The notes: generated by a model from the sequence alone, not told the origin. A DNA stretch of 64,000 nt from Lepus europaeus (GCF_033115175.1 NC_084834.1:7475294-7539293); one strand, 5' to 3'; counted from the stretch's first letter, positions 22,987-33,783 are shown. Program-made: numbers and translations.

Positions 22987-24089
22987 ATTTTTTTTTCACT
23001 GTTTAAGGAATTTTTATTAAAGCAAGAATTTTATAATCCAAATTACATTTCCTCGCTCAGTTATCAATTCTGTTCCTTAAAACAGAGCTGACATTCTGAG
23101 CTATTCCACAATAAAGAATTACAAAATTAAAGAAAGGAATGCTTTAAATTTTTGTACTTTGCTGAAAATTCTTTTTTCCAGGGTCTATAAAACATTAATT
23201 TGTTTTTATATTTTACTATTTTTTTGTGGTTTTTTTGGTTGTTTTTAAATCAATAAGTAATCTAGGACTAGCATTATGCTTGCTAGACCTGGCATTTGCT
23301 CGGGACATAAGGTTCAAAGTTTCCTTTCCTTTTTTTTAATTTATTTTATATTTTGCAATGTTTTTTTTCCATAATATTTAAGTTTTTCGATGTTTACATA
23401 TTTTTCTTCGGTGAAGCACGAGTTTCTTTTCGTGGTCCCTGATCAATTCTAAACAGCGGGAACGCCGGTGGCACTGTTCGCTGCTTTCTGGGCAGCCTCT
23501 TTAGCTTGGTGGGCTTGTAGTCCAGCTACAGCTTCATCCACTGTAGAACGGAGAGACTCTGGAGACTCAAGCATATGAAGAGTTGTGAATTACCGATCTC
23601 CAACAACTTGCCGGCGATTTTACCAGCAAGAGCTTGAGTAGGGGGAAACAGCCGTTCACCCAACATTTGCTTCTGCTCTTGGGGGGGGGGGGGGGGCAGA
23701 TGCCAACATGGAAGCAGTCAAGGGGTCCTGACCTTGGACATGAACAGCAGGCTGCTGCATGGTAACCTGTGGCTGTGCATTGAGATGTTGCGGAGGATTG
23801 CGAACGCCTGCAGCGTATTTGTCCTGTGGAACGGTGCGGACAGCAGGAGTGGCTGCAGCAGCAGCAGCTGCAGGACGTGGGCCCATTGTCTGTGTCCATG
23901 TGTTAGCAACACGCTGTGTGCACATGACCCGTGGAACCTGGGAAGAAGCTGGTCTCATAGTGCTAAATGGTGGTCTAGGAGCGGCTGGGCGGAGAGCACC
24001 GGGCATATTTTGGAATGGATGAGGTCTGGCACCCTGAGCAGTCCAGCAAGGACTTGGTCTGAGTTGAGCGATTTGGCTAGGAGGATAGT
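22987..24089 (-). pseudogene. PABPC1: PABPC1 processed pseudogene, 5'-truncated
   Basis: On the minus strand it starts at [14 protein letters not shown] and runs through the Pro/Ala-rich linker ([54 protein letters not shown]) of cytoplasmic poly(A)-binding protein 1. It continues into the C-terminal MLLE domain (QMLGERLFP...), then the 3'UTR, an AATAAA complement at about 23011-23016 and a poly(A) tail (T run at 22987-22996). The RRM domains are missing. There are substitutions, a premature stop and frameshifts in the MLLE domain, and a 16-G run at 23681-23696. Non-functional copy with no introns. Confidence 0.92.
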
Positions 24090-24797
24090 ATATTAGCTCC
24101 TCTAATAATGACTCTGTCCTTTGTTCTAGACCCTGTCTAGCACACTTGGGCCTCATTCCTTTGTAATCATAACCTCTACTCTACCTCCAATGGCTCTACT
24201 CCCAACCTGTGTGTACTGATGGTCCTCTTCCCCACTTAATGCTGTATAATTGTTCAAACCTGGTAAATGCCACTCTTAGGATCATTGGTTACTATCCTCA
24301 CCCTGTCTTTTATGACCTTGTCTAAATATGATCAGAGTTGGCGAACTTGGAAGGCTTCCATAGCCTTGGCAACTCATGACGAGAGCCTAGGGTGGTTACT
24401 GGCGCCATAAACTAGAGTGTCAATTTGTTGGGTCAACAACAGGAGTCACTGTGCACTTGCTCCTCATGTGGGATCTCTGTCCTTAGTGTGCTGTACATTT
24501 TTATTTGATGCTATGACTAGTACTCAAACAGTATGTTTCACTTTGTGTTTCTGTGTGGGTGCAGACTGTTGAAATCTTTGCTTGGTGTGTACTGAATTGA
24601 TCTTCTGTATATGGGGAGAATTGAGAGTGAATATTGATGTGAATGGAAGGCGAGAGGGAGTGGGAGAGGGGAGGGTTGCGGGTGGGAGGGAAGTTATAGG
24701 AGGGGGAAGCCATTGTAATCCATAAGCTGTACATTGGAAATTTATATTCATTAAATAAAAGTTAAAAAAATTAAAAAAAAGAAATCCCCCCCCCCAA
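24090..24797 (+). mobile_element. L1 3' end (part of the chimeric insertion)
   Basis: Contains TATGACCTTGTCTAAATATGATCAGAG, the G-rich GGGAGAGGGGAGGGTTGCGGGTGGGAGGG tract and the 3' terminus CATAAGCTGTACATTGGAAATTTATATTCATTAAATAAAAG. An interrupted A-tail with a run of C (24785-24795) follows. The first 200 bases (24090-24310) are probably upstream 3'UTR absent from the other copies here. Confidence 0.85.
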
Positions 24798-24957
24798 AAA
24801 AGCTAAGTATTTGGTGTCTTAAGTCTGTGATTAGAAAGTGGACTGAAATTAGGTTTTTGCAAAAATTAAAGAAAAAATTTAACAGAAGGGAGGTGGGGGG
24901 TTGAGGGAGGGAAAAAGGAAGGAAAGGAAGTATGGTTATCTTCTTAGAATTTTGCCT

Positions 24958-25281
24958 GGGGCCAGCGCTGTGGCGTAGTAAGTTAAACCTCCACCTGTGG
25001 CATCTCTTATGGGCACCATTTCAAGTCCTGGCTGCTCCACTTCTGATCCAGTTCCCTGCCATGGACTGGGAAGCAGTGGAAGCTACTCCAAGGGCTTGGG
25101 CCCCTGCACTCATGTGGGAGACCTGGAAGAAGCTCCTGGCTCCTGGCTTCAGATCAGCCCAGCTCTGACTATTGTGACCACTTGGGCAGTGAACCAGTGG
25201 ATGGAAGACCTCTCTCTCTGTCTCTCTCTCTCTGTCTGTAATTCTGCCTCTCAAATAAATAAATAAATCTTTAAAAAAAAT
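24958..25281 (+). repeat. C-repeat SINE
   Basis: Full-length from GGGCCAGCGCTGTGGCGTAGTAAG to AAATAAATAAATCTTTAAAAAAAA. AATTTTGCCTG before and AATTTACCTGTG after look like a diverged target-site duplication. Confidence 0.9.
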
Positions 25282-25311
25282 TTACCTGTGACATACATGA
25301 ACTATGTTCCC

Positions 25312-25852
25312 TTCATATTTTTTTAATTTTATTTAAGGTATACAAATTCCATGTATTTCATATATACAGACTGAGGAACATAGTGATACTTCTCATCTGC
25401 CCTCCCTCCCATCCACGCTCCCACCCTTCTTCCTCCTCCCTCTCCTATTCCCACTCTTAATTTTTACAAAGATCTATTTTCAGTTCACTTGATACTCAAG
25501 ATTAACCCTACAATAAGTAAAGAGTTCAACAAATAGTATTAAGGAAAAAAAAAAACAAAACTGTTCATCCACAGTAGAGACAAGGGCTGTAAATGATCAT
25601 CGAATCTCAAAATGTCAATCTCACTCCTATACATTCCATTGCAGGAACTCTACCACAGATCAGAGAGAACATATGGGACCTGTCTTTGGGACTGGCTTAT
25701 TTCACTAAGTATAATTGTTTCCAGTTGTATCCATTCTATTGCAAAAGACAAGATTTCATTTTTTTAACCATTGTATGGTATTCTATACCATAATTTCTTT
25801 ATACAGTCATCAGTTGATGGACATCTGGGTTGATTCCATATCTTATCTATTA
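25312..25852 (-). mobile_element. L1 remnant, 3'UTR and ORF2 end
   Basis: Antisense 3' terminus (TTTTATTTAAGGTATACAAATTCCATGTATTTC), a C-rich tract (CCCTCCCTCCCATCC), then the ORF2 C-terminal complement (TGTCTTTGGGACTGGCTTATTTCACTAAG, GGTATTCTATACCATAATTTC). A different subfamily from the 17-19 kb copies. Confidence 0.75.
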
Positions 25853-25869
25853 ATTAATTTTTTAAAAAA

Positions 25870-26055
25870 TAAGTTTTAGAAAAAGTGTTTTGTTACTCCC
25901 CCAAAATTGAAATTCACGCATAGTTTTTTCATAATAAACATTTTCCATGAACTTTTTAAAGGCTCCAGAAAACAGATTTCTTTAAAATTTTACACTCAAA
26001 TAGACTTATTTTTTAATTTCCATTTCCACAAACTTGGAAAAGTACTCGTGTATAC
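25870..26055. repeat. Mariner-like element fragment
   Basis: CATTTTCCATGAACTTTTTAAAGGCTCC and GACTTATTTTTTAATTTCCATTTCC share wording with the element at 52.4-53.1 kb (CATTTTCCATGAACTTTTT...). Probably an old copy of the same family. Confidence 0.4.
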
Positions 26056-26140
26056 TGAACACCCTTAGAGTTTGGCTGATCCATCCTCATTGCTTTCTCC
26101 AACCAACAGCACTCAGACACCACCAGATGGCACCATTTCT

Positions 26141-26480
26141 TTTTTTTTTTTCTGTTTTTAGGTTTTCAACATTTTATTTTTTTCTTGATTAGCATTTCCT
26201 CACAGAGTACTGGCAATAAACATAATGCTTTATTACTGGTACTATTCTGGCAGAGTTAATGGTCTTCAAGGTCTCTGGAGAAGCACATGTGTGAGCAAGC
26301 TCAGCCTGAAATAGTGAATTGCACAGTATCAGACACACATCTGTATCCCTACGAACCATGAGGAAGATTGAGGGATCAACGCTCTACAACACTGAATTCA
26401 CACAGGACTCTGTGGGTCCCCAGTAATCTTCATCCCCTTCTTCCTCCTTGTACTTCATTTTAATCAGTGTTGGGGTGCCC
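26141..26480 (-). pseudogene. Candidate processed pseudogene, parent not identified
   Basis: On the minus strand the sequence ends with AATAAAATGTTGAAAACC, then within 20 bases an A13 run (T run at 26141-26152), the layout of a polyadenylated mRNA end. Upstream is a short acidic frame, KMKYKEEEGDEDYWGPTE, before a stop. I do not recognise the gene, and no target-site duplication was found. It could instead be chance A-richness. Confidence 0.3.
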
Positions 26481-26936
26481 TCTGCACCCCACAGAGCAAG
26501 AGCTGCCAAGGCCATCCTGCCATGCCTTCCAACTGTTCTTCTCCCTACCTTTATATCCCTGTTGCCAAAATATTAAAGTACAGCTGAAATCCCACTCTTT
26601 GGGTTTTTTTCTGCTAATTATTTTTTTTCCTTCAATCCCTCCTACATGAGTAGGCAATTAATATTTCCAAATCACTGCTTTGTCTTCCATTGTCATTTAA
26701 ATCAGACAAAGCTCTCACTTAGGCATTAATTCAGTATCCTTTGCCTACCCAACCTCAACTTCTCCTACCTCCTGATATTAAAAACTCCTCTCCAATCAGT
26801 CCACATAATGCTTTGGAAAATGTAATTCTGATTATTAGGGTGGGTTTGGGTTTGAGTAGGTTGGTTGGTTTCCAAATAGTTGCTTGATGGGTTGGTTGAA
26901 AGCCAGAATAATGTATTAAGAGACAGAACTTGGGAG

Positions 26937-27115
26937 TAGGTATTTAGCCTAGTGTTTTAAGATCCTGAGTAGTGGCTTCAGTTAGGCCCAGCCCCCACTA
27001 ATGTGGGGAGTGAACCAAAGGATAGAAGACTGATCTTCCTCCCTCTCTCCCTCTCTCTCCTCTTTCTCTCTCTCTCTACCCCCATCTTTGTAACTCTGCC
27101 TTTCAAATTAATAAA
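26937..27115 (+). repeat. C-repeat SINE with internal deletion
   Basis: Older-type head (GGGAGTAGGTATTTAGCCTAGTG), most of the body missing, then the GTGGGGAGTGAACCAAAGGATAGAAGA block, a CT-rich tract and CTGCCTTTCAAATTAATAAATAAT. Confidence 0.75.
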
Positions 27116-27154
27116 TAATATATATAAATAATATAAGTATTTATATGTATATTT

Positions 27155-27434
27155 ATTTTAACGACGCTGGGTAGATCCCCTGGGTCCCACCCCTGGGTTA
27201 GATACCTGTGTCTGGCTCCCGATTCCAGCTTCCTGCTAATTCAGACTACTGGAGGCAGCAAGTGGTAGCTCATAGTTGGGTCTCTGCCACCCACATGGGA
27301 GAACTGGATTGAGTTCATAGCTCCCAGTTTGGGGCCCAACTGGAGACCACTGCAGGCATTTAGAGAGTGAACCAGCAGATGACAGAATTCTCTCTTCTCA
27401 ACAAATAAATAAATTTCTTTTATTTAAAAAAAGG
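27155..27434 (+). repeat. C-repeat SINE, older subfamily
   Basis: CTCCCGATTCCAGCTTCCTGCTAATTCAGAC, GGAGGCAGCAAGTGGTAGCTCATAGTTGGGTCTCTGCC and GGCATTTAGAGAGTGAACCAGCAGATG, ending AAATAAATAAATTTC. An A/G homopolymer follows. Confidence 0.8.
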
Positions 27435-27445
27435 GGGGGGGGAGA

Positions 27446-27610
27446 TTCTGGAGCCAGACCACCTCCGCCACGTTCTAGTTTTGTACTTTAAGGCAAGTAC
27501 ACGTTCTAGTTTTGTACTTTAAGGCAAGTCACTCTCCCTCTTGGTGCTTGAGTCCTCCCACCTGTGAAACGGAGACAATAACAGCACCTGACCTATGGGC
27601 TATGATGAAG
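27446..27610 (+). repeat. MIR SINE with a 31-base tandem duplication
   Basis: TCTGGAGCCAGACCACC, TTTAAGGCAAGTCACTCTCCC and CCCACCTGTGAAACGGAGACAATAACAGCACCTGACC follow the MIR consensus. ACGTTCTAGTTTTGTACTTT plus AAGGCAAGT occurs twice (27470-27498 and 27501-27529), a local duplication within the element. Confidence 0.75.
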
Positions 27611-27739
27611 GTCGTGGAAGCGATCTGACTGCAAACGCTCATCGCACACCTCCTGCCCTGCCTCCTTCTCGTCACCTCTCCGCACTGCACAATTTACCAA
27701 TGCCAAGCTCAAGAAACAGGGGGTGCAGGAAGGCACCCT

Positions 27740-28000
27740 CTCTCTTTGCACTGCCTTTGCGCGCCCTCTCCACTGAAGGCTGAGGCTGCTTCCAGGCCCA
27801 GCTCAAGGTCCCAGTTTCCCTCTGAAGCCCTCCTTCCTCCTCAACGAACATCATTATTTTCTCTTCTGTTTCTTAACCACACAACTGTGTGTGTGTTGTT
27901 TCGATCTTTCGAATATGTGATTTCTATCAGTCTTTTAATTATCCCTTTCCAACTCCAGATCTTAACCTTCTCAGTGTGGAAGTCATGGTGGATGCCAGGG
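27740..28000 (+). repeat. L2-like fragment
   Basis: CAGGCCCAGCTCAAGGTCCCAGTTTCCCTCTGAAGCCCTCCTTCCTCC resembles the L2 block 'GCTCAAATGTCACCTCCTCAGAGAGGCCTTCCCTGACC', followed by a T-rich stretch as expected. Confidence 0.45.
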
Positions 28001-28062
28001 AGAGACCCAAGCACTTGACCCTCTCAAAGGGAAGCCTGACCTAAGACAGGTGCTGTGGTGAA

Positions 28063-28397
28063 CAGTCATCCCCATAGTCCTGGGTATCATATTTTGGAAT
28101 TCAACCAACCTTGGATGGAAAATACTCCCCTGGAAAACTGCCCCTCTGTTGAATGTGTACAGTCTTGGGTTTTTTTGCTATGTTCTATGAATACCACACT
28201 GGCAACTATTTATATAGCCTTTACATTGTATTAGGAATTGCATGTACTCCAGAGATAAGTTAAAGTGTGTGGGGGGATGTGTGCACTTTCTATGCCAATC
28301 CGACACCACATTCTAGAAGGCCCTCGAGCATCAGTGAATTCTGCAATCTGTGGTGGAGTCCCGGGACCAGTCCTCCAGGGATGCTGACAGACAGCAG
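28063..28397 (-). mobile_element. MER2 (TcMar-Tigger) DNA transposon
   Basis: CAGTCATCCCCATAGTCCTGGGTATC at the left and GTCCTCCAGGGATGCTGACAGACAGCAG at the right are its terminal inverted repeats. The interior TTGGAATTCAACCAACCTTGGATGGAAAATAC, GCAACTATTTATATAGCCTTTACATTGTATTAGG and CTCCAGAGATAAGTTAAAGTG follows MER2 closely. No transposase. Confidence 0.85.
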
Positions 28398-28917
28398 TAT
28401 TCACTGGGCCTGTGTGAGTTATGAAACACAGAAAACAGAAATCAAGAGCTAAGGAAATCCACCAGTGAGGCCCCCTGAAGCCATGACTCCACTGAGAGGT
28501 GCAGTACACACAGAATCTCTGCAGACACACACCTCTGGTTAGGGCGCTCCGAGGAGCTCCAGAACGCAATGACGTCTGTGCCCACGGCACATTCTGTTGT
28601 GCCTTCTGAATTCCTTTGAACAAGGAGAAAGTCTGTCTCAGTGTTGAATTCAGGGGCTGCTTTCACACACCACTTCATAAGGCCTGCACAGAGCCGACCC
28701 AGGGAAGGCCCTGCAATGCAGCAGCGAGAGCAGACTGTTTACTACGATAGCTCAACTCCGACCTTGAGATAGCTTGGAAGACGTCAGGGACAGTGCTCAA
28801 AGTGAAAAAGAACGTCCCCTCAACCGTCTCTGTCCTGCTACAGGAACATTGGAAGACCCCAGGTAAGAGAGACCTCAAGTCCCGTGGCTCAACTAGAGAA
28901 GTGGAGGTCATATTAAA
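28398..28917. other. No gene or repeat recognised
   Basis: About 520 bases of balanced composition. A 130-codon minus frame overlaps it and the MER2 element, so that frame is not a gene. Confidence 0.4.
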
Positions 28918-28925
28918 AACACTCA

Positions 28926-29257
28926 AAGGCCGGTGCCGTGGCTTAACAGGCTAATCCTCCACCTTGCGGCGCCGGCACACCTGGTTCTAGTCCCGGTCGG
29001 GGCGCTGGATTCTACCCCGGTTGCCCCTCTTCCAGGCCAGCTCTCTGCTATGGCCCAGGAGTGCAGTGGAGGATGGCCCAAGTGCTTGGGCCCTGCACCC
29101 GCATGGGAGACCAGGAGAAGCACCTGGCTCCTGGCTTCAGATCAGCGCGATGCGCCAGCTGCAGCGGCCATTGGAGGGTGAACCAACAGCAAAAAGGAAG
29201 ACCTTTCTCTCTGTCTCTCTCACTATCCACTCTGCCTGTCCAAAAAAAAAAAAAAAC
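28926..29257 (+). repeat. C-repeat SINE, young copy
   Basis: Near-consensus, full-length. AACACTCA flanks it on both sides (28918-28925 and 29258-29265). It lies less than 900 bases upstream of SMIM31 coding exon 1 and points the same way. Confidence 0.95.
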
Positions 29258-30098
29258 AACACTCAGAGGACTCTAACCCTCAGGGGAAAGATGCCTGTAA
29301 ACTACTGCCCTGAAGATGAGAATGTGAAGGGGAGCCACAGTGGAAAGATGTGAAGTCTCTTTTAAAGGAGTCTCTACCCGCATGTCTGCAATGGCTTAAA
29401 TATTTGGCATTTGTCTGGGAAACACTGACAGAAACAGAAGGATTACTGCCAGCTAGATACTGCTGTAATTTTTCCCCAATAGAACTACGATTCCCTTTCT
29501 AAGTACATGAGCTCCAGTGTTTTGGAACTGAAATTGGAAGTTTGCTTTGTTGAATTGTTAATGCATAATCTTTGTTTGATTTATCTTTATGACTTAAGCC
29601 AGTGAGAGCTGTGAATACACACACACACACACATATAAAGTCTATGGTTTCCATATTCCAAATTTGCTTCAATTGTAAATTTGCTCCTGGCTACCAGTTG
29701 CCAGATAATTTCAGACACATAAACCAAAAAGATTTTACCCTGAACTTGTGTGTAGTCATGGCCAGCTAGAAATCAGTCTTACTACTTCTCCCACAATAAA
29801 TTAAATATATCCCATCTTTACTCCCAGAGCTGTGCCCAAACGTGTGTCAACATAGATTAATTGATTCTGCCTTTCAGACTGCCGTGTTCTGTGCCAGTCA
29901 ACACAGTGAAGTTGTCATTTCAATTATGCCAAATTGTAAAAAAGTTTAAAAACACACTCCCTATTTGTGAATGTGATAGATACATCATGTTCTAGTTTTA
30001 GCAAATCTCATGTGCGTTTAATTCTAAAATAAACAACTTCCAGGAAAGCTGTCTCTGGATTGGAGTGTGCTTCAGCCCACGTTTGTTGCTTGTTGTAG
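29258..30098. other. Upstream flank of SMIM31 coding exon 1
   Basis: No repeat recognised except a (CA)n run at 29619-29632. AT-rich. It should be intron or 5' flank of SMIM31, ending at the acceptor TTGTTGTAG. Confidence 0.45.
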
Positions 30099-30102
30099 GT
30101 GA

Positions 30103-30288
<186 letters not shown>

Positions 30289-30341
30289 TGATTTCTAATC
30301 TTCATGTGAGGAAGCATCTGTTGGGTTCTGTGGAGTGTGGG

Positions 30342-30373
30342 GTGTGTGTGTGTGTGTGTTTGTGTGTGTGTGT
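30342..30373. repeat. (GT)n microsatellite
   Basis: About 32 bases of GT repeats with one TTT interruption. Confidence 0.95.
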
Positions 30374-31364
30374 TCATTCAACTATATATGGAAAGGGAAG
30401 GGATCAGGAGTTTGTTTTTTTTAAATGGCATCTTGTTGAAGCCCAAATACTTGAGAAACATGTAGAAGCATTTTATAAACCAAATACCACATGTTTTACT
30501 CATTGCCAGTAGTAACAACTGCTTACAACAGAAGTATATAATTTAAATAGTTGTGTTTGGTAATTCAGGACCCACCAAGTCTCATACAAAACTGATGATA
30601 ACTTGGGGAGTGAAACCTCTGGGAGACAAAAAAAAAATTTTCTGTATGTGCATGTGTGTAACAGCAAGCCGAGGAAATTATACATATTTGCTGCGAATAA
30701 GATTGAATTATAAAAAGCAAATTGCATTTTGCTTCCTCACCTTCCGCTCTTCCCCATCCACTCATGAGTATAAAAGAAGTGCTGTCTAAGAAATAAAAGA
30801 TTATTCTCTGGCTTATAGACATATAATATTTACATAACAAGAAGACAAGAAGCTGGAGTAAATTGGCATTCCAGTTCATGCTGACATGCAGATTGGGAAA
30901 CATAATTGGAGTCCATAAAATCTTTTTCCGGCTTCACAAATTGTTTACATTGCATTAGTTTAAAATCCATTTGGCTCAAAGAAAGAATAAAATTGCAAAC
31001 CAAAATTGCAGTTACTTTAACTGGATAATAATACTTCTTTCACATGGAAAGGAAGCCCGGAGGCACTGAGTTCAAGGCTAACAGGGCACCCATGGTGTCC
31101 CGGACCCAGGCTATTTCTGCCTTGTTTCTTTGCCATCTTCAACTTATGACTTCATGCCCTGTACCACTCTAGCAGGCTCGCCTTTTGTTAACATGTATAC
31201 CAGCCAATTGGCAAGAGAAGGAAAGAGGTAGAATAGCGCACACTCCATCCTTAAACAGAACTTCCAGAATTTGTACATACTACTTTCTTTTGGTAAAATG
31301 TAGTCTGCAGCTAACAGAAGGCTCACAAAATGTAATTTTTATTATTTATGAATGTTGCTATATT
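30374..31364. other. Intron of SMIM31, no feature recognised
   Basis: About 1 kb of AT-rich intron sequence. Short open frames on both strands show no domain. Confidence 0.4.
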
Positions 31365-31594
31365 TTGGAAGACAGACATACAAAAAAGAAGGAGATCTTG
31401 CATACTCTTGTTCACTCCCCAAAGGCCCACAATGCCTAGCCCAAAGCCAGGACTTAAGAATTCAGTCTGGGTTTCCCACATTAGGGGCAGGCGCTCAAAC
31501 ACTTGAGCCTCCTGGGGAGCACACTGGCAAGTATCTGGAATCAGGAGCACACCTTGGAGTACAGGTACCCAAGTGGAGGCTTAACCACTGTGCC
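31365..31594 (-). repeat. C-repeat SINE, head end replaced by an LTR-like element
   Basis: GTTCACTCCCCAAAGGCCCACAATGCCTAGCCCAAAGCC, TTCCCACATTAGGGGCAGGCGCTCAAAC and CTTAACCACTGTGCC are C-repeat blocks in reverse. The last bases of the head complement (usually ACAGCGCCAGCCCC) are missing where the next element starts. Confidence 0.75.
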
Positions 31595-31888
31595 TGTAAG
31601 GCTACCACAAAACACACCAAACACCAGAGTAAGATAAAGGGTTTATTTGTGGGGGAAACCCCACAGACCGGAGGGAAGGGGCGAAGAAGGAAAAAGAGGA
31701 CATGTGTCCAGGAAACAGGTCCTAATATACCTCTGTTGGAGTGTGGGTAAGGAAGTAGAAGCAGCGAATCCCGATAGGGTGCGGGTGGAGCTGACACTGG
31801 TGGTTGGACCATGGGGCTTAGGACCAAAGCCTGCTGTGCAACGTGGCGACAGGGGCCAAGACTATTTTAATTTTCTTTCTCAAAACCA
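31595..31888 (-). mobile_element. Probable solo LTR of an endogenous retrovirus-like element
   Basis: On the minus strand the block starts TGG and ends ...GGTAGCCTTACA, so it has TG...CA ends and is about 294 bases. AATAAACCCTTTATC lies near its 3' end with a GT-rich stretch (TGGTGTTTGGTGTG) downstream, as in an LTR poly(A) signal followed by the R/U5 boundary. No internal retroviral sequence. No clear target-site duplication was found and the family is unknown to me. Confidence 0.5.
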
Positions 31889-31931
31889 GTAGAGAACCAC
31901 AGAACCAACTAAAAAAAAAAATCTACATTTA

Positions 31932-32118
31932 GGGATGGACATGCTGTGGTGCAGCAGGTTAAGCCACCACTTGGGATGCCTGCATTCCATATCAGAATGC
32001 CAGGTTCAAGTCCTGGCTACTCCATACTTCCAATCCAGCTTCACGCTCACGCACCTGGGAGACAGCAGGTGATGGCCCAAGTCCTTGGGTCTCTGTCATG
32101 TTGCCTCAGGTCCTACAT
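31932..32118 (+). repeat. C-repeat SINE, 3'-incomplete
   Basis: Head GGGATGGACATGCTGTGGTGCAGCAGGTTAAGCC through AGGTTCAAGTCCTGGCTACTCC and GATGGCCCAAGTCCTTGGG. The tail half is lost near 32118. Confidence 0.8.
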
Positions 32119-32149
32119 GTATTTGGAGTAGACTTACATTTAAGAAAAG

Positions 32150-32394
32150 TTTAAGTTTATTATTATTCTATTATTACTTATTTGAAAGGCAGAGTGACAA
32201 AGAACTGAGGGGAGACAAATGCCTGCAACAACTGGGATTGGGGCAAGCCGAAGTCAGAAAACCTGGAACTTAACTGTTTTGTCCTACACGGGAAGCAGGG
32301 ACCCCAGGACTTAAACCATCACCTGCTGCCTGCTAGGGTGCACATTAGAAGGCAATCATACAGGAGAAGGCACCTTAACCGCCACACCCAACAC
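32150..32394 (-). repeat. C-repeat SINE, older copy
   Basis: TTACTTATTTGAAAGGCAGAGTGAC, CACGGGAAGCAGGGACCCCAGGACTTAAACC and GGTGCACATTAGAAGGCAATC, ending CTTAACCGCCACACCCAACAC. Confidence 0.8.
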
Positions 32395-33289
32395 ATGAAA
32401 ATACCTTGTTTACTTTCAGAGTTGATTTTCATTGGTTAGATATCACAATATTTTAATAATGACAAGATTCATTCAGCTCTTAATAGTATTCATTTCTCAT
32501 TAACATCTTCAATTATTTTACTCTATGGCTTTATACTGTGAACAGTTAAGAAAACTCATTTTTGTTTTTTTTAAAAAGAAGATATGGTTCCCTGAAACAT
32601 TCCAGGAAAATTTATTTCTTAAGAGACTGTCTAAAATCCCACATTATTTTGTTGTTTCTATTACCATAAAGGAGTCTCCTGAGAAAACTTTTCAAAGATA
32701 ACCTTTCGCTGTAAGGAGACCTCTGGCTGTCTTCACTACTGGCTAACTCACATAGGTCATCTCTACCTCTCAGAGTGCTGCTCGCACAACTTTAAAAAAC
32801 ATCCAATGTCAGAACTTCAGATACGGTTCTCTGCAAATTGCCGTACACATAAACACAGAATTTGGCCACTGCGGAAAACCGTGTTGCCTAAAAGAGACCA
32901 TCTCGGCTGGCAGGCCAGCAGCACTCAGCATCAGTCGGCCGGGGCCATCACTGCACCCGCCCTAATGCTACCCTGTGTGTCTTCAAACCAACCAAGGAGG
33001 TGTGACTTGATCCCTGTAGAATTAATTCAGATGGTGCCGTCCAGAGGGAATTTTAAGAATCCACTCAATCTGGGAGGAAAAAAAAAAAAAGTCTCCTCAT
33101 TTGGATCATTTAAAAATTGAGAAAAAGCAAAAGTGACACAGCAGTGGTGGCACTCAGAATGAGGCACGGCTGATCTTTCCCAGTTCATACACTGTTTACT
33201 GTGACCCCAGCTCCTTGTCAGAGCTAATACAACCGGGACTCACTCAGCCCACACACTAGGTCAATGTTTTTGTTCTATTAAATGTGTAA
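32395..33289. other. SMIM31 intron, no feature recognised
   Basis: About 900 bases. 32860-33000 is GC-richer than its surroundings and open in one + frame (32806-33120), but no domain is recognisable. The frame ends in an A-rich run. Confidence 0.35.
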
Positions 33290-33546
33290 TGTTTAACATC
33301 AATGTATTTGAAAGGCATAGAGAAACAGAGAGAGATCTTCCATCTGCTGGTTCCCTCCCTAAATGCCTACAGCACCGCACTGGGGTTGGGGCAGGCCAAG
33401 TTCAGGAGTCTGTAACTCAGTCCAGGTCATCTAAGGGGAGGGGTGTGGTGGTAGAGGCCCAAGTACTTGTGCTGTCTCCTGTTACCTCCCAGGGAGCTGT
33501 GATACAAATGTATCAGAGAAGTGATGTGCCTTCCCCCGCCCCAGCC
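33290..33546 (-). repeat. C-repeat SINE, diverged
   Basis: TGTATTTGAAAGGCATAGAGAAACAGAGAGAGATCTTCCATCTGCTGG, CAGGTCATCTAAGGGGAGGGGTG and CTGTCTCCTGTTACCTCCCAGGG. Confidence 0.7.
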
Positions 33547-33783
33547 ACTCAAATCAACATCTCATCCATTTCCCAGTTTTACAATTAGCTGATAGTTGCA
33601 ATTACAAAATATGCTTTATTAAAATAATAGAATAATTTGTCATCATTTTTAGTTTCAATTTCCAAGACAAACTTCTGTGCAAACTCTTTCTTGCTTTCTT
33701 CTATTGAATTTGCCCCTGACTCAAGTAGATTCATTTTAAATGACCTTTTCCAGGACCCTTAATTCTCAGGTTAAGTTTCCTGA

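Larger units (their letters stand above)
22921..24797. mobile_element. Chimeric L1-mediated insertion: antisense PABPC1 joined to sense L1 3' end
   Basis: The whole block is flanked by one 16-base target-site duplication, AAAAGCTAAGTATTTG (22905-22920 and 24798-24813). The left copy is preceded by TT, giving the L1 endonuclease site TT/AAAA. Contents in order: 66 unidentified bases, PABPC1 mRNA sequence in antisense from its poly(A) inward, then an L1 3'UTR in sense with an A-rich end. One flanking duplication suggests one event with two RNA templates. Confidence 0.75.

Noticed and set aside
23681-23696. Run of 16 G
   Set aside because: Could look like a G-quadruplex element, but it lies in a dead retrocopy and may be a homopolymer expansion or a sequencing artefact.
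23656-24156. 166-codon minus frame with poly(A)-binding protein similarity
   Set aside because: It is an intronless, 5'-truncated, tailed PABPC1 retrocopy with damaged MLLE domain. The first 20 or so residues are read-through from the joined L1.
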